Origin: Pseudomonas sp. Irchel 3E13
Lineage (GTDB): Bacteria > Pseudomonadota > Gammaproteobacteria > Pseudomonadales > Pseudomonadaceae
Reading direction: 5' to 3'
Assembly (NCBI RefSeq): GCF_900187455.1
Contig: NZ_FYDX01000008.1
Location: forward strand, 310,001-374,000
DNA: 64,000 nt
The notes under the pieces: generated by a model
What the model was told of the DNA's origin: nothing
Database searches by the model: none
What the model saw: the letters and a program-made list of their open reading frames with translations, nothing else
Shown: positions 32,510-41,156 of the stretch, one piece after another
Layout: each line of letters begins with the position of its first letter
Numbering within the stretch: the first letter of the stretch is position 1
Program-made: the position numbers and the translations under genes

Positions 32510-34561
32510 ATGACAATCCGTGTGGCTACCGATATCGGTGGCACCTTCACTGACCTGGTGTACCTGCAGGACGGCGTGATCAACGCCGTCAAGGCCGACA
32601 CCACCGCGCCGCAGTTCGAACAGGGCCTGCTCGATGCGGTGGCCAAGAGCGGGGTGGACTACCGCGACATCAGTTTCTTCGCCCACGGCTCCACCGTGGT
32701 GATCAACACCCTGACCGAGCGCAAGGGCGTCAAGACCGCGCTCATCACCACCCGCGGTTTCCGTGATGTGCTGGAGATCGCCCGCGGCAATACCCCGGAC
32801 ATTTTCAACACCCGTTACCAGAAGCCGCCGCCCTTCGTGCCGCGCCACCTGCGCCTCGAAGTCAGCGAGCGCCTCAACCATCACGGCGACGTGCTCACGC
32901 CGCTGGACCTCGATCCGCTGCCGGCCATGCTCGACCGCCTGCGCGAGGAGGGCGTCGAGGCCATCGCCATTTGTCTCCTGCACGCCTACTGCAACCCGAA
33001 ACACGAGCAGCAACTGATGGCCGCGGTGCAGGCGCACTGGCCGCAGGTGGCCGTGATCGCTTCGCACCAGGTCAGCCGCGCGCTGCGTGAATACGAGCGA
33101 ACCAACACCACCGTGCTCTCGGCCTATGTGATGCCGGCCACCCGCGACTACCTCGACAACCTGTCCCGGCACCTCGGCGAGCGCGGCCTGCAGCCCGAGC
33201 CGTTCATCATGAAATCCAACGGCGGTATCTCGCCGGTCCGCGCCGCGCGCCAGGACCCGATCAGCCTGGTGGAATCCGGTCCGGTCGGCGGCATGCTCGG
33301 CGCCCAGGCCTATGGCGAGTTGATTGGCGAGCGCCAATTGCTGGCGCTGGACATCGGTGGCACCACGGCCAAGTGCTCGTTGATCCACCAGGGCAAGGTG
33401 GAGATCAGCAATGACTACGTGATCGAGAAAGACGCGGTCAGCGCCGGCTACCCGATCATGACCCCGGTGGTCGACATCGTTGAAATCGGCAATGGCGGCG
33501 GTAGCCAGGCCTGGATCGACGCCGCCGGCAGCCTACGGGTCGGCCCGCAAAGCGCCGGTTCGCGGCCCGGCCCGGTGGCTTACGGCCGTGGCGGCCAGGC
33601 GCCGACCACCACCGACGCCAACCTCTACACCGGACGGATCAACCCGGACGACTTCGCCGGCGGCCATATCACCCCCGACCTCGACGCCGTGGAGCGGGCC
33701 TTCGCCCGGCTGGGCGAGCAGATCGGCGTGTCGCCGGGCCTGCTGGCCCATGGCGTGCTGCAGATCGCCAACGCCAACATGGTCAACGCGCTGAAGCTGA
33801 TTTCCGTCAACCGTGGTCACGATCCCCGCGACTTTGCGCTGATGGCCTTCGGCGGCGGCGGCGCGCTGCATGCCTGCGCCCTCGCCACCGAACTGGGCAT
33901 TCCGAAGGTGATCATCCCGCCGTTCGCCGGGGTGTTCTCGGCCTGGGGCATGCTGATGCTCGACGCCCGCCGCGACTATATCCAGACCTACCTGCAAGGC
34001 CTCGACGAAGCCCGCCTGGCCGGCCTCGCCGACGCCTTCGAACGCCTTCAGGGCGAGGCCGTGGCCGAGTTCGGCAAAGATGGCATGGCCCGCGACACCC
34101 TGCGTTTCGAATGGCATATCGACGCCCGCTACAGCGGCCAGGAACACACGGTCAAGGTGATGCTCGACGGCCTTGAACTGGAGGCGATCCTCGAACGCTT
34201 CCACACCCAACACGAACAGGCCTACACCTTCCGCCTCGACCTGCCGATCGAAGTGGTCAACCTGCACCTGGTGGCGTTCGGCGCGGTGCCGAAGTCGCCG
34301 ATGAACCCCATTGGCCGCACCGACGAGCCGTCGGCCGCCGTGGCGCTGTTCGGTCATCGCCGCGTCGAGCTCGAGCCGGGGCAACCGCTGGAGACGCCGC
34401 TGTATCGGCGCTCGGCTTTGCTCCACGGCATGCGCATCGACGGCCCGGCAATCATCGAAGAAGCCACCACCACCACCGTGATGGGCCCGGCCGAGCGGCT
34501 GGAAGTCGATGCCTACGGCGGTCTTCACATCCACATCAACGTCCAGGAGCTGGCGCCATGA
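32510..34561 (+). CDS. hyuA: Hydantoinase/oxoprolinase family protein, A subunit (ATP-dependent)
   Basis: 683 residues with a GGAGG ribosome site. Actin-like ATPase signatures at the N-terminus (VATDIGGTFTDLVYLQDG; FAHGSTVVINTLTERKG) and again near 280 (LALDIGGTTAKCSL), then the FGGGGALHACALATELG segment of hydantoinase A. Together with the B subunit it forms the N-methylhydantoinase/5-oxoprolinase/acetone-carboxylase type enzyme, which uses ATP to open a lactam or imide ring (or carboxylate a ketone). The exact substrate cannot be deduced; neighbours (NCS1 permease, porin) favour a small ring compound. The stop overlaps hyuB by four bases. Confidence 0.93.
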   Translation: MTIRVATDIGGTFTDLVYLQDGVINAVKADTTAPQFEQGLLDAVAKSGVDYRDISFFAHGSTVVINTLTERKGVKTALITTRGFRDVLEIARGNTPDIFNTRYQKPPPFVPRHLRLEVSERLNHHGDVLTPLDLDPLPAMLDRLREEGVEAIAICLLHAYCNPKHEQQLMAAVQAHWPQVAVIASHQVSRALREYERTNTTVLSAYVMPATRDYLDNLSRHLGERGLQPEPFIMKSNGGISPVRAARQDPISLVESGPVGGMLGAQAYGELIGERQLLALDIGGTTAKCSLIHQGKVEISNDYVIEKDAVSAGYPIMTPVVDIVEIGNGGGSQAWIDAAGSLRVGPQSAGSRPGPVAYGRGGQAPTTTDANLYTGRINPDDFAGGHITPDLDAVERAFARLGEQIGVSPGLLAHGVLQIANANMVNALKLISVNRGHDPRDFALMAFGGGGALHACALATELGIPKVIIPPFAGVFSAWGMLMLDARRDYIQTYLQGLDEARLAGLADAFERLQGEAVAEFGKDGMARDTLRFEWHIDARYSGQEHTVKVMLDGLELEAILERFHTQHEQAYTFRLDLPIEVVNLHLVAFGAVPKSPMNPIGRTDEPSAAVALFGHRRVELEPGQPLETPLYRRSALLHGMRIDGPAIIEEATTTTVMGPAERLEVDAYGGLHIHINVQELAP

Positions 34562-36246
34562 GCACGGCCAATCCGTTCACCCGCGAAATCATCAAGAACG
34601 CCCTGGTGGCCATTGGCGAAGAAATGTTCCTCGCGCTCAAGCGCACCAGCATGAGCCCGATCATCTACGAGGCGCTGGACTACGGCATCGGCCTGACCGA
34701 CGCTCGCGGCCAGTTGATCTCTCAGGGCAACGGCATCCCCGGTTTCATCGGCACCCTCGATGGCGCCGTGCGCAGCGTGCTCGACAAATTCCCGCTGACC
34801 GAGATCCGTCCCGGCGACATGTTCATCACCAACGACCCGTATGCCGGTGGCGGCACGCACCTGTCGGATGTGTCGATGATCATGCCGGTGTTCCACGAAG
34901 GCCGCCTGCTGGCCTGGACCGCGAACAAGGCGCACTGGACCGAAGTCGGCGGCAAGGACCCCGGCAGCTTCAGCGCCGACGCCTCGGAGATCTACCAGGA
35001 GGGCCTGCAGTTTCCCACCGTGCGCATCTACGATCAGGGCCGCATCAACCAGGCGCTGGTGGACATCATCGCCGCCAACGTGCGCCTGCCGCAGATGACC
35101 CTCGGCGACCTGCACGCCTGCGCCGCCGCCTTGCGGGTGGGCGAACGGCGCCTGTTGTCCATCGTCGGCAAGTACGGCGAAACCACCACGCTGGAGGCCA
35201 TCGAACGCCTGCTTGAACACGGCGAATCCATGGTGCTGGCGGCATTCGAGGGCTTGCCCAAGGGCGTGTTCCATGCCGAGGACGTGATCGACGAAGATGG
35301 CTTGGGCAATGGGCCGTTCACCGTGAAAGTGCGGGTCGAGATTGGCGAAGGGCGCTTCGTCGCCGACTTCACCGGTTCCAGCCTGCAAGCCCAGGGGCCG
35401 ATCAACAACACCCTGTGCGGCTTGCAGTCGGCGGTACGCGAAGTGTTCATGGGCGTCGTGCGCCCCGGCATCCCGGCCAATGCCGGCTGCTTCCGGCCCA
35501 TCGAAGTGATCTGCCCGCCGGGGACCATCTGCACCGCGCAGCGCCCGGCGCCGGTGTCGGCGTACTTCGAATCCATGGTCACCGCCGCCGACGTGGTGCG
35601 CCGCGCGCTGGCCCTGGCGCTGCCGGACCGGCTGATCGCCGGACAGCTCGGCTCGGTGTGCTCGATGGTGCTGAACGGCCGCGATTCACACACCAACGAG
35701 GAATACCTGCTGGTGCAGCCGCTGGTGGGTGGTTGGGGCGCGGGTAACGACAAGGACGGCGAGAGCGGCCAGTTCTGCGTGGGCAATGGCGAAACCAGCA
35801 ACATCCCGGTGGAACTGACCGAGCGCTGCTACGAAGTGCTGGTGGAGCACTACGGTTTCCACGACCAGGACGGCGGCGCCGGGCGCCACACCGGCGGGCG
35901 CGGCGTGCGGCTGGACTACCGGATCCTCTCGCGCAAAGCCTGGATCTCGACCTTCTTCGGCCGCGGCATCACCCCGCCGTGGGGGATCGATGGCGGGGGC
36001 GAGGGATCGTGCAACTTCGCCGAAATCATCCGCACAGACGGCCAGAACCAGCGCTTCAGCCGCGCCAACCGCGTGCCGCTGGAACAGGGTGATCTGCTGC
36101 GGCTGGTGACCGCCAATGGCGGCGGTTGGGGGCCGGCGGCGGAACGCAGCGTCGAGGCGATCCGCGCGGATATTCGGGCGGGGTATATCTCGCTGGAGCA
36201 GGCGTGGCGGGATTATCCGGGGCAGATGGCGGTGCTGGCCGGATGA
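34558..36246 (+). CDS. hyuB: Hydantoinase/oxoprolinase family protein, B subunit
   Basis: 562 residues starting at the ATGA overlap with hyuA. Family features: NPFTREIIKNALVAIGEEMFLALKRTSMSPIIYEALDYGIGLTDARGQLISQGNGIPGFIGTLD, then ITNDPYAGGGTHLSDVSMI (metal-binding segment) and the C-terminal GGAGRHTGGRGVRLDYRIL. It is the catalytic partner of the ATP-dependent A subunit. No acetone-carboxylase gamma subunit follows, so a ring-opening hydrolase is more likely than a carboxylase. Confidence 0.93.
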   Translation: MSTANPFTREIIKNALVAIGEEMFLALKRTSMSPIIYEALDYGIGLTDARGQLISQGNGIPGFIGTLDGAVRSVLDKFPLTEIRPGDMFITNDPYAGGGTHLSDVSMIMPVFHEGRLLAWTANKAHWTEVGGKDPGSFSADASEIYQEGLQFPTVRIYDQGRINQALVDIIAANVRLPQMTLGDLHACAAALRVGERRLLSIVGKYGETTTLEAIERLLEHGESMVLAAFEGLPKGVFHAEDVIDEDGLGNGPFTVKVRVEIGEGRFVADFTGSSLQAQGPINNTLCGLQSAVREVFMGVVRPGIPANAGCFRPIEVICPPGTICTAQRPAPVSAYFESMVTAADVVRRALALALPDRLIAGQLGSVCSMVLNGRDSHTNEEYLLVQPLVGGWGAGNDKDGESGQFCVGNGETSNIPVELTERCYEVLVEHYGFHDQDGGAGRHTGGRGVRLDYRILSRKAWISTFFGRGITPPWGIDGGGEGSCNFAEIIRTDGQNQRFSRANRVPLEQGDLLRLVTANGGGWGPAAERSVEAIRADIRAGYISLEQAWRDYPGQMAVLAG

Positions 36247-36423
36247 GTTAAGGGGGCCCGGCTGGAGGCGGGTCATGCCGTCAGACCTTCCGCGCCCATG
36301 AGATCCAGCGCCGCCCGCGCGGCGCTCGATCTTGAGCGCGCAGAAAAGCGCCCTTCCAGTATTTGGTCGTCACTACCCGGTTTCCTGACAGGCGCCTCAT
36401 GGCCTTCATACCGTCATGCGCTG

Positions 36424-36441
36424 TTGCGAAATCTTTCGCAA
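36424..36441. promoter_or_regulatory. Perfect palindrome upstream of second ECF sigma gene
   Basis: TTGCGAAA-TC-TTTCGCAA, an exact eight-base inverted repeat, lies 44 bases before the sigma start and directly before an AT-rich run (AACAAATAATAATAATGAAA) that resembles a degenerate Fur box. Likely an operator for an unknown regulator, possibly working with Fur. Confidence 0.6.
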
Positions 36442-36485
36442 ACAAATAATAATAATGAAATCAATTCCCATTTGAGACGTCCGCC

Positions 36486-37004
36486 ATGTCGGCCGATTCA
36501 CCCGCCCTGAGCGCCGCCGTCGGCGTGCTCTACGTTGAACACAGTTCCTGGCTGCGCGGCTGGCTGCACAAGCGCATGGGCAGCCACAGCGATGCGGCCG
36601 ACCTGGTGCAGGACACTTTCGTCAAAGTGATCAAGGCGCGTACCGCGCTGGATATCCTCGAACCCCGGCATTACCTGACCACCGTAGCCAAGGGCCTGAT
36701 GATCGATCAGTTCCGCCGCCGCTCGCTGGAGCAGGCCTACCTGGAAACCCTGGCCAGCCTGCCCACCGGCCAGGTGCCCAGTTCCGAGGCGCAGGCGATC
36801 CTGTTCGAGACGCTGGTGGCGCTGGATCGGATTCTGTCCGGGCTGGGGGCCAAAGTGCGCCAGGTGTTCATCCTGTCCCAAGTCGACGGCCTGGCCTACG
36901 CGCAGATCTCGCGACAATTGGGGATTTCCCTGCGCTCGGTGAACAACTACATGGCCAAGGCCATGGAGCATGTCTGCCTGATGCAATGGGAGGCCGACGA
37001 GTGA
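36486..37004 (+). CDS. ECF sigma factor, FecI-like (second cassette)
   Basis: 172 residues. Region 2: VLYVEHSSWLRGWLHKRMGSHSDAADLVQDTFVKVIKAR, LTTVAKGLMIDQFRRRSLEQAYLETLA; region 4: LGAKVRQVFILSQVDGLAYAQISRQLGISLRSVNNYMAKAM. It is about the same length and layout as the first cassette's sigma factor but clearly diverged. Its stop overlaps the FecR gene start (GTGA). Expected to drive the adjacent TonB receptor gene. Confidence 0.94.
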   Translation: MSADSPALSAAVGVLYVEHSSWLRGWLHKRMGSHSDAADLVQDTFVKVIKARTALDILEPRHYLTTVAKGLMIDQFRRRSLEQAYLETLASLPTGQVPSSEAQAILFETLVALDRILSGLGAKVRQVFILSQVDGLAYAQISRQLGISLRSVNNYMAKAMEHVCLMQWEADE

Positions 37005-37951
37005 GCGCGCCGACACCCGCCCAGCGCGAAGCCATCCGCGATGCTGCCCGTTGGTACGTGCAACTGTCATCGGGCAGCACCAGTGCCGAACAACAGGCGC
37101 AGTGGCAGCGCTGGCACGACAGCGATCCCCTCCATCAACTGGCCTGGCAACGCATGCAAGCGGTAAGCAGTGATTTCGCGGGCCTGCCGCGCCGGCTGGC
37201 GTCGTCGACCTTGCTGGGCGCCGGCCAGGCCCGGCGGCAAGTGCTGTACGGTCTGGCACTGTTGCTCGGCGGCGGGGTGTTCGCCTCGCTGGGCTGGCGC
37301 AGCGACACGCGTCGCGAATGGATGGCCGACCAGCGCAGCGCCGTGGGCGAGCGTCGAACCGTGCCACTGGCGGACGGCAGCCGCCTGCTGCTCGACACCG
37401 ACAGCGCCGTGGACGTGCAATTCGACGGGCAGCAACGCCGGCTGGTATTGCGCCGCGGGCAGATTCTGGTGGAGACCGCCAGCGATGCCGCGGCGCGACC
37501 GTTCATGGTCGACACCCGCCACGGTCGGGTGTTGGCCCTTGGCACTCGCTTCACCGTCAGCGTCGATGAGCGCGGCAGTGAAGTGGCGGTGTTGGACAAG
37601 GCCGTGCAGGTGTCGGCCGCGAGCGCCCGGCAGGTGCGCCTGGAAGCCGGTCAGCGTGTGGTGTTCAGCCCGGCGGGCATCGGCGCGGTACGCGATAACG
37701 ATGCCTCGGTCGCCGCCTGGCAGGACGGCAGCCTGATCGCCATCGACCAGCCGCTGGGCGAACTGCTCGCCCAGTTGTCCCGCTATCGCCCCGGCATCCT
37801 GCACTGCGACCCGGCGGTGGCAGGCATGAAGATTTCCGGCGCCTTCCCGGTGACCGACACCGACCTCGCGTTGACCGCATTGCAAAGCGCCTTCCCGCTG
37901 ACCGTACAGCGCCGCACCCGCTACTGGGTCACGGTAATGCCACGCGGCTGA
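37001..37951 (+). CDS. FecR-type regulator (second cassette)
   Basis: 316 residues from GTG 37001, which overlaps the sigma-factor stop (GTGA); the in-frame ATG at 36986 would overlap more and lacks a ribosome site. Cytoplasmic DUF4880-like domain (AARWYVQLSSG ... QWQRWHDSDPLHQLAWQRMQ), a membrane span after twin arginines (ARRQVLYGLALLLGGGVFASLGW, about 77-99), periplasmic FecR domain (RTVPLADGSRLLLDTDSAVDVQF ... HGRVLALGTRFTVSV) and a C-terminal STN-like end. Transmits receptor occupancy to the sigma factor. Confidence 0.93.
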   Translation: MSAPTPAQREAIRDAARWYVQLSSGSTSAEQQAQWQRWHDSDPLHQLAWQRMQAVSSDFAGLPRRLASSTLLGAGQARRQVLYGLALLLGGGVFASLGWRSDTRREWMADQRSAVGERRTVPLADGSRLLLDTDSAVDVQFDGQQRRLVLRRGQILVETASDAAARPFMVDTRHGRVLALGTRFTVSVDERGSEVAVLDKAVQVSAASARQVRLEAGQRVVFSPAGIGAVRDNDASVAAWQDGSLIAIDQPLGELLAQLSRYRPGILHCDPAVAGMKISGAFPVTDTDLALTALQSAFPLTVQRRTRYWVTVMPRG

Positions 37952-38052
37952 AACCCCGCGGCAAAAAATATTTTGCGCGGGCGTGCACTTTTGCCCGCGC
38001 TCAATCGGCTCTGTTCCCCATCTGCTAACTGAGTGTTTTTGGGGAAGGAAAC

Positions 38053-40521
38053 ATGCGTGTGAAACATCGACCACAGACGGCCCTGGCCCTGGCGATCCAC
38101 CTGGCATTGGGCGGCGTGCTCGCGCTGCCGGCGGTCGCGCTCGCCGAGCAGGCGGGCAGCGTGCAGACCCGCGCCTACGATATCGCGCCGGGTCCGCTGA
38201 CCGAGGCCCTGAGCCGCTTCGCCAGTGTTTCCGGTGTGGTGTTGTCATTCGATGGCGCCAGCACCCAGGGTCGCCGTTCGCCGGGGCTGCGCGGTGAGCA
38301 CAGCATCGCCAGCGGCTTCGCCAGCCTGTTGGCCGGCAGCGGTTTGCAGGCCGTGCGCCAGAACAGCGGCGTCTACCTGCTGGTGGCCGGCGGTCGTGGC
38401 GACGGCTCAATTGAACTGGGGGCGACCAGCATCACCGGACAGGCCCTCGGCACCACCACCGAGAACACCGGTTCCTACACCACCGGCGCGGTGACCATCG
38501 GCAAGAGCGAGCACAAGCTCAAGGACATCCCGCAGACTGTCAGCGTCATGACCCGCCAGCGCATGGACGACCAGAACATCACCAACCTGCCGGACCTGTT
38601 CGCCAATGCCCCCGGCATGGTCTTCTCGAAAAGTCCGGGCACCGGTGGCTTCATTTCCTCCCGTGGTTTCGAAATCGAAGCGATGCAGTACGACGGCGTG
38701 CCGCTGACCCGCGGCGTCTATGCCTTGGGTAGCTACCTCAACGAATCCACCGCCTTCTATGACCGGGTGGAAATCATCCGTGGCGGCGCGGCGTTGTTGC
38801 AGGGGGCCAACAGCCCCGGCGGTGCGGTCAACTTCGTGCGCAAGCGCGGCCAGGCCAAACCGACCGTGACCCTCACCGGCCAGGCCGGATCCTGGGATCA
38901 CTACGCCAGCCAGGTGGATGTCGGCGGCCCGCTGAACGAGGCGGGCACCGTGCGCGGGCGGGCGGTGGTCGACTACGACACCAGCGGCTCGTTCATCGAC
39001 TACGTCAACAGTTGGGACCAGAAGGTCTATGCGGCCCTCGATGTCGACCTGTCAGAAGACACCACCTTCGGCATCGGCGTGAGCAACCGCACCTCCCACT
39101 TCCGGCCAATGGTCGCCGGCCTGCCACGCTACCGTGATGGCGGTGATATCGAGCTGTCGCGCTCGACCTACACCGGCTCCGACTGGAACCGCGGCATGAT
39201 CGAGCAAAGCGCGCTGTATGCCGATCTCGAACACCGTTTCAACGATCACTGGAGGCTCAAGGCCGCGGCCACCGCGATCAATGAGCACAACAAAATGACC
39301 TACGCCTATACCGTGGCCTTCCAGGATGGCCAGGGCGGTGTGCTGCCCGACGGTAGTGCGTTGAGCAACTGGCAGTACGCGACCGACTTCGAATCGCAGA
39401 ACCGCGGTGCCGACATCTTCGTCAGCGGTGACTACAACGGCTTCGGGTTCGACCAGGAAGTCGTGCTCGGCGCCAACTATTCCAGGCTCACCAGCGACGA
39501 CACCATGGCCCGGGTCATCAGCGCCGGGGCGAACATCTTCAACCTCGACAACCACTTGCCCTGGCAGGATTACGACAGCCTGGCGGCCGCCGGCACGCGG
39601 ACCGACAGCAACTACGAAATCGTCCAGAAAGGCATCTACGGCACCTGGCGCGTCAAGCTGGCCGATCCACTGACCCTAGTGCTGGGTGGGCGCACCAGTT
39701 GGTATTCCTACGACTACAGCGCCAAAATCTACAACCGCAACGTCTTCAGTTACGACACCAGCAGCCCCAAGGCCAACAACGGCGTGGTCACGCCCTATGC
39801 CGGCCTGATCTATGCGTTGAACCCCGAGTGGTCGGCGTATGCCAGCTATGCCGACGTGTTCATTCCGCAGAGTGCGCTGGGAATGGGCGGCTCCACCCTG
39901 GAGCCGATCACCGGCAGCAACTACGAGTTGGGCCTCAAGGGCGAGTTGCTCGAGGGCCGGCTCAATACTGCCATCGCACTGTTCCGCTACGACAACGAAA
40001 ACCGCGCCGTGACCATCCCCAACACCACCGGCCAGTGCAACGGCTCGAGCTGCTCGGAAGCGTCCGGCAAGGTCCGCAGCCAGGGCCTCGAAGCGGAAAT
40101 CAGCGGTGAAGTGCTGGCCGGTCTGCAAGCCAGTGCCAGCTACACCTACAACACCACCAAGTTCCTTGAAGACGCCACCTACCAGGACAAAGTCTTCAGC
40201 ACCTGGACGCCCAAGCACACGGTGCGCCTGTGGGCCGACTACACCTTGCCGGACGCCTACAAGCAGTTCAGCGTCGGCGGCGGGGTCAACACCCAAAGCA
40301 GCACCATCAGCAACGACCGCAAGTTCGACCAGCCAGGCTTCTCGGTGTGGAGCGCCCGCCTGGGCTACAAGGTCAACGACGAAATCGCCCTGGCCCTCAA
40401 CCTCAACAACCTGTTCGACAAGGTTTATTACCTCCCGGCCTACAGCCAGTTGAACGCCAACAACTACTACGGCGACCCGCGTAATTTCATGGTCACCGTG
40501 AAGTACACACCGCAGTTCTGA
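38053..40521 (+). CDS. TonB-dependent siderophore receptor with STN domain (second cassette)
   Basis: 822 residues. Signal peptide cleaved near VALA|EQ (residue 31), STN domain about 37-112 (YDIAPGPLTEALSRFASVSGVVLSF ... NSGVYLLVAG), plug (HKLKDIPQTVSVMTRQRMDDQNI ... RGFEIEAMQYDGVPL ... VEIIRGGAALLQGANSPGGAVNFVRKR) and barrel ending VTVKYTPQF. The IPQTVSVMTRQ/MDDQNI plug is typical of FpvA/FhuE/FoxA-like receptors for hydroxamate or mixed siderophores. The sigma/FecR pair directly upstream makes it a self-inducing uptake system. Confidence 0.95.
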   Translation: MRVKHRPQTALALAIHLALGGVLALPAVALAEQAGSVQTRAYDIAPGPLTEALSRFASVSGVVLSFDGASTQGRRSPGLRGEHSIASGFASLLAGSGLQAVRQNSGVYLLVAGGRGDGSIELGATSITGQALGTTTENTGSYTTGAVTIGKSEHKLKDIPQTVSVMTRQRMDDQNITNLPDLFANAPGMVFSKSPGTGGFISSRGFEIEAMQYDGVPLTRGVYALGSYLNESTAFYDRVEIIRGGAALLQGANSPGGAVNFVRKRGQAKPTVTLTGQAGSWDHYASQVDVGGPLNEAGTVRGRAVVDYDTSGSFIDYVNSWDQKVYAALDVDLSEDTTFGIGVSNRTSHFRPMVAGLPRYRDGGDIELSRSTYTGSDWNRGMIEQSALYADLEHRFNDHWRLKAAATAINEHNKMTYAYTVAFQDGQGGVLPDGSALSNWQYATDFESQNRGADIFVSGDYNGFGFDQEVVLGANYSRLTSDDTMARVISAGANIFNLDNHLPWQDYDSLAAAGTRTDSNYEIVQKGIYGTWRVKLADPLTLVLGGRTSWYSYDYSAKIYNRNVFSYDTSSPKANNGVVTPYAGLIYALNPEWSAYASYADVFIPQSALGMGGSTLEPITGSNYELGLKGELLEGRLNTAIALFRYDNENRAVTIPNTTGQCNGSSCSEASGKVRSQGLEAEISGEVLAGLQASASYTYNTTKFLEDATYQDKVFSTWTPKHTVRLWADYTLPDAYKQFSVGGGVNTQSSTISNDRKFDQPGFSVWSARLGYKVNDEIALALNLNNLFDKVYYLPAYSQLNANNYYGDPRNFMVTVKYTPQF

Positions 40522-40531
40522 CGAGGGTGCC

Positions 40532-40555
40532 GGGGGGGGGGGCGCCTTCGGGCGC
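40532..40555 (+). terminator. G11 run and TTCG hairpin after TonB receptor
   Basis: A run of eleven G (40532-40542) is followed by GCGCC-TTCG-GGCGC (40542-40555), a five-base stem with a UUCG loop, 20 bases after the receptor stop. No clean T-run follows (GCCGGTTTCC). Probable weak terminator; the homopolymer is prone to slippage or sequencing error. Confidence 0.45.
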
Positions 40556-40579
40556 GCCGGTTTCCTCGAGCGCTTCACC

Positions 40580-40774
40580 ATGAACAAGATCGTCTCAGAT
40601 CCACCTGTCCCAACACCTCGCCACTCCCACTTCGGCGCCTGCAACGGCGCGCATGGCCCCGCTGTTTTCCGTGCGCCCGGACGCCGAGGCGTCGAAGAAA
40701 CTCTAGGCATTCCGCAACGAAGCATCAAGACGCGCTTGACCCGGATCAAGACCCTCGCGGTCAGCGCGGGTTAG
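40580..40774 (+). pseudogene. Possible sigma-70 region 4 remnant
   Basis: A 64-codon frame whose last 30 residues (RRGVEETLGIPQRSIKTRLTRIKTL) look like the C-terminal helix-turn-helix of an ECF sigma factor (compare the usual VAETLGIPxGTVKTRLxRAR), while the first half has no coding character. No sigma region 2 is found upstream. It may be a leftover of a decayed sigma factor, or a chance match; it sits right after the second iron cassette. Confidence 0.35.
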
Positions 40775-40812
40775 CGTGGTGTATCGCCAAGCCCGGAACA
40801 GGAGGCGTCCCC

Positions 40813-41028
40813 ATGGCCAAACCCTTTCCCCTCAACCCCAAACACCCCGAGCGAGTCTGCTGGGGGTGCGACCGCTACTGCGCCGCCAGCAAGCTCGATT
40901 GCGGCAATGGCGCCGACCGCACCATGCACCCGGCCGAGACCTTCGGTGACGACTGGCATGAGCAGGGCGATTGGGGGTTGCCGCCATCAGACGCCGGCGA
41001 CGAGAGCCCGTCGCCCCCGACAACCTGA
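40813..41028 (+). CDS. DUF3079-family small cysteine-rich protein
   Basis: 71 residues; AGGAGGCG ribosome site ten bases upstream. Sequence pattern FPLNPKHPERVCWGCDRYC ... CGNGADRTMHPAETFGDDW is that of the DUF3079 family, small conserved proteins with a CxxC plus further Cys that may bind a metal. The C-terminal tail (about 15 residues) is low complexity. Function unknown. Confidence 0.85.
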   Translation: MAKPFPLNPKHPERVCWGCDRYCAASKLDCGNGADRTMHPAETFGDDWHEQGDWGLPPSDAGDESPSPPTT

Positions 41029-41156
41029 CGAAAATTCCCACAATGCCTGTTGGATAAGCGCCGCGCCGGCGTGCATCATGCCAACGATGCACGCCGGCGT
41101 TGCGGTTTCCGCCACCTCTCCGGTCACACCAGAACAAGATCGAATGAGGCCGCGAC

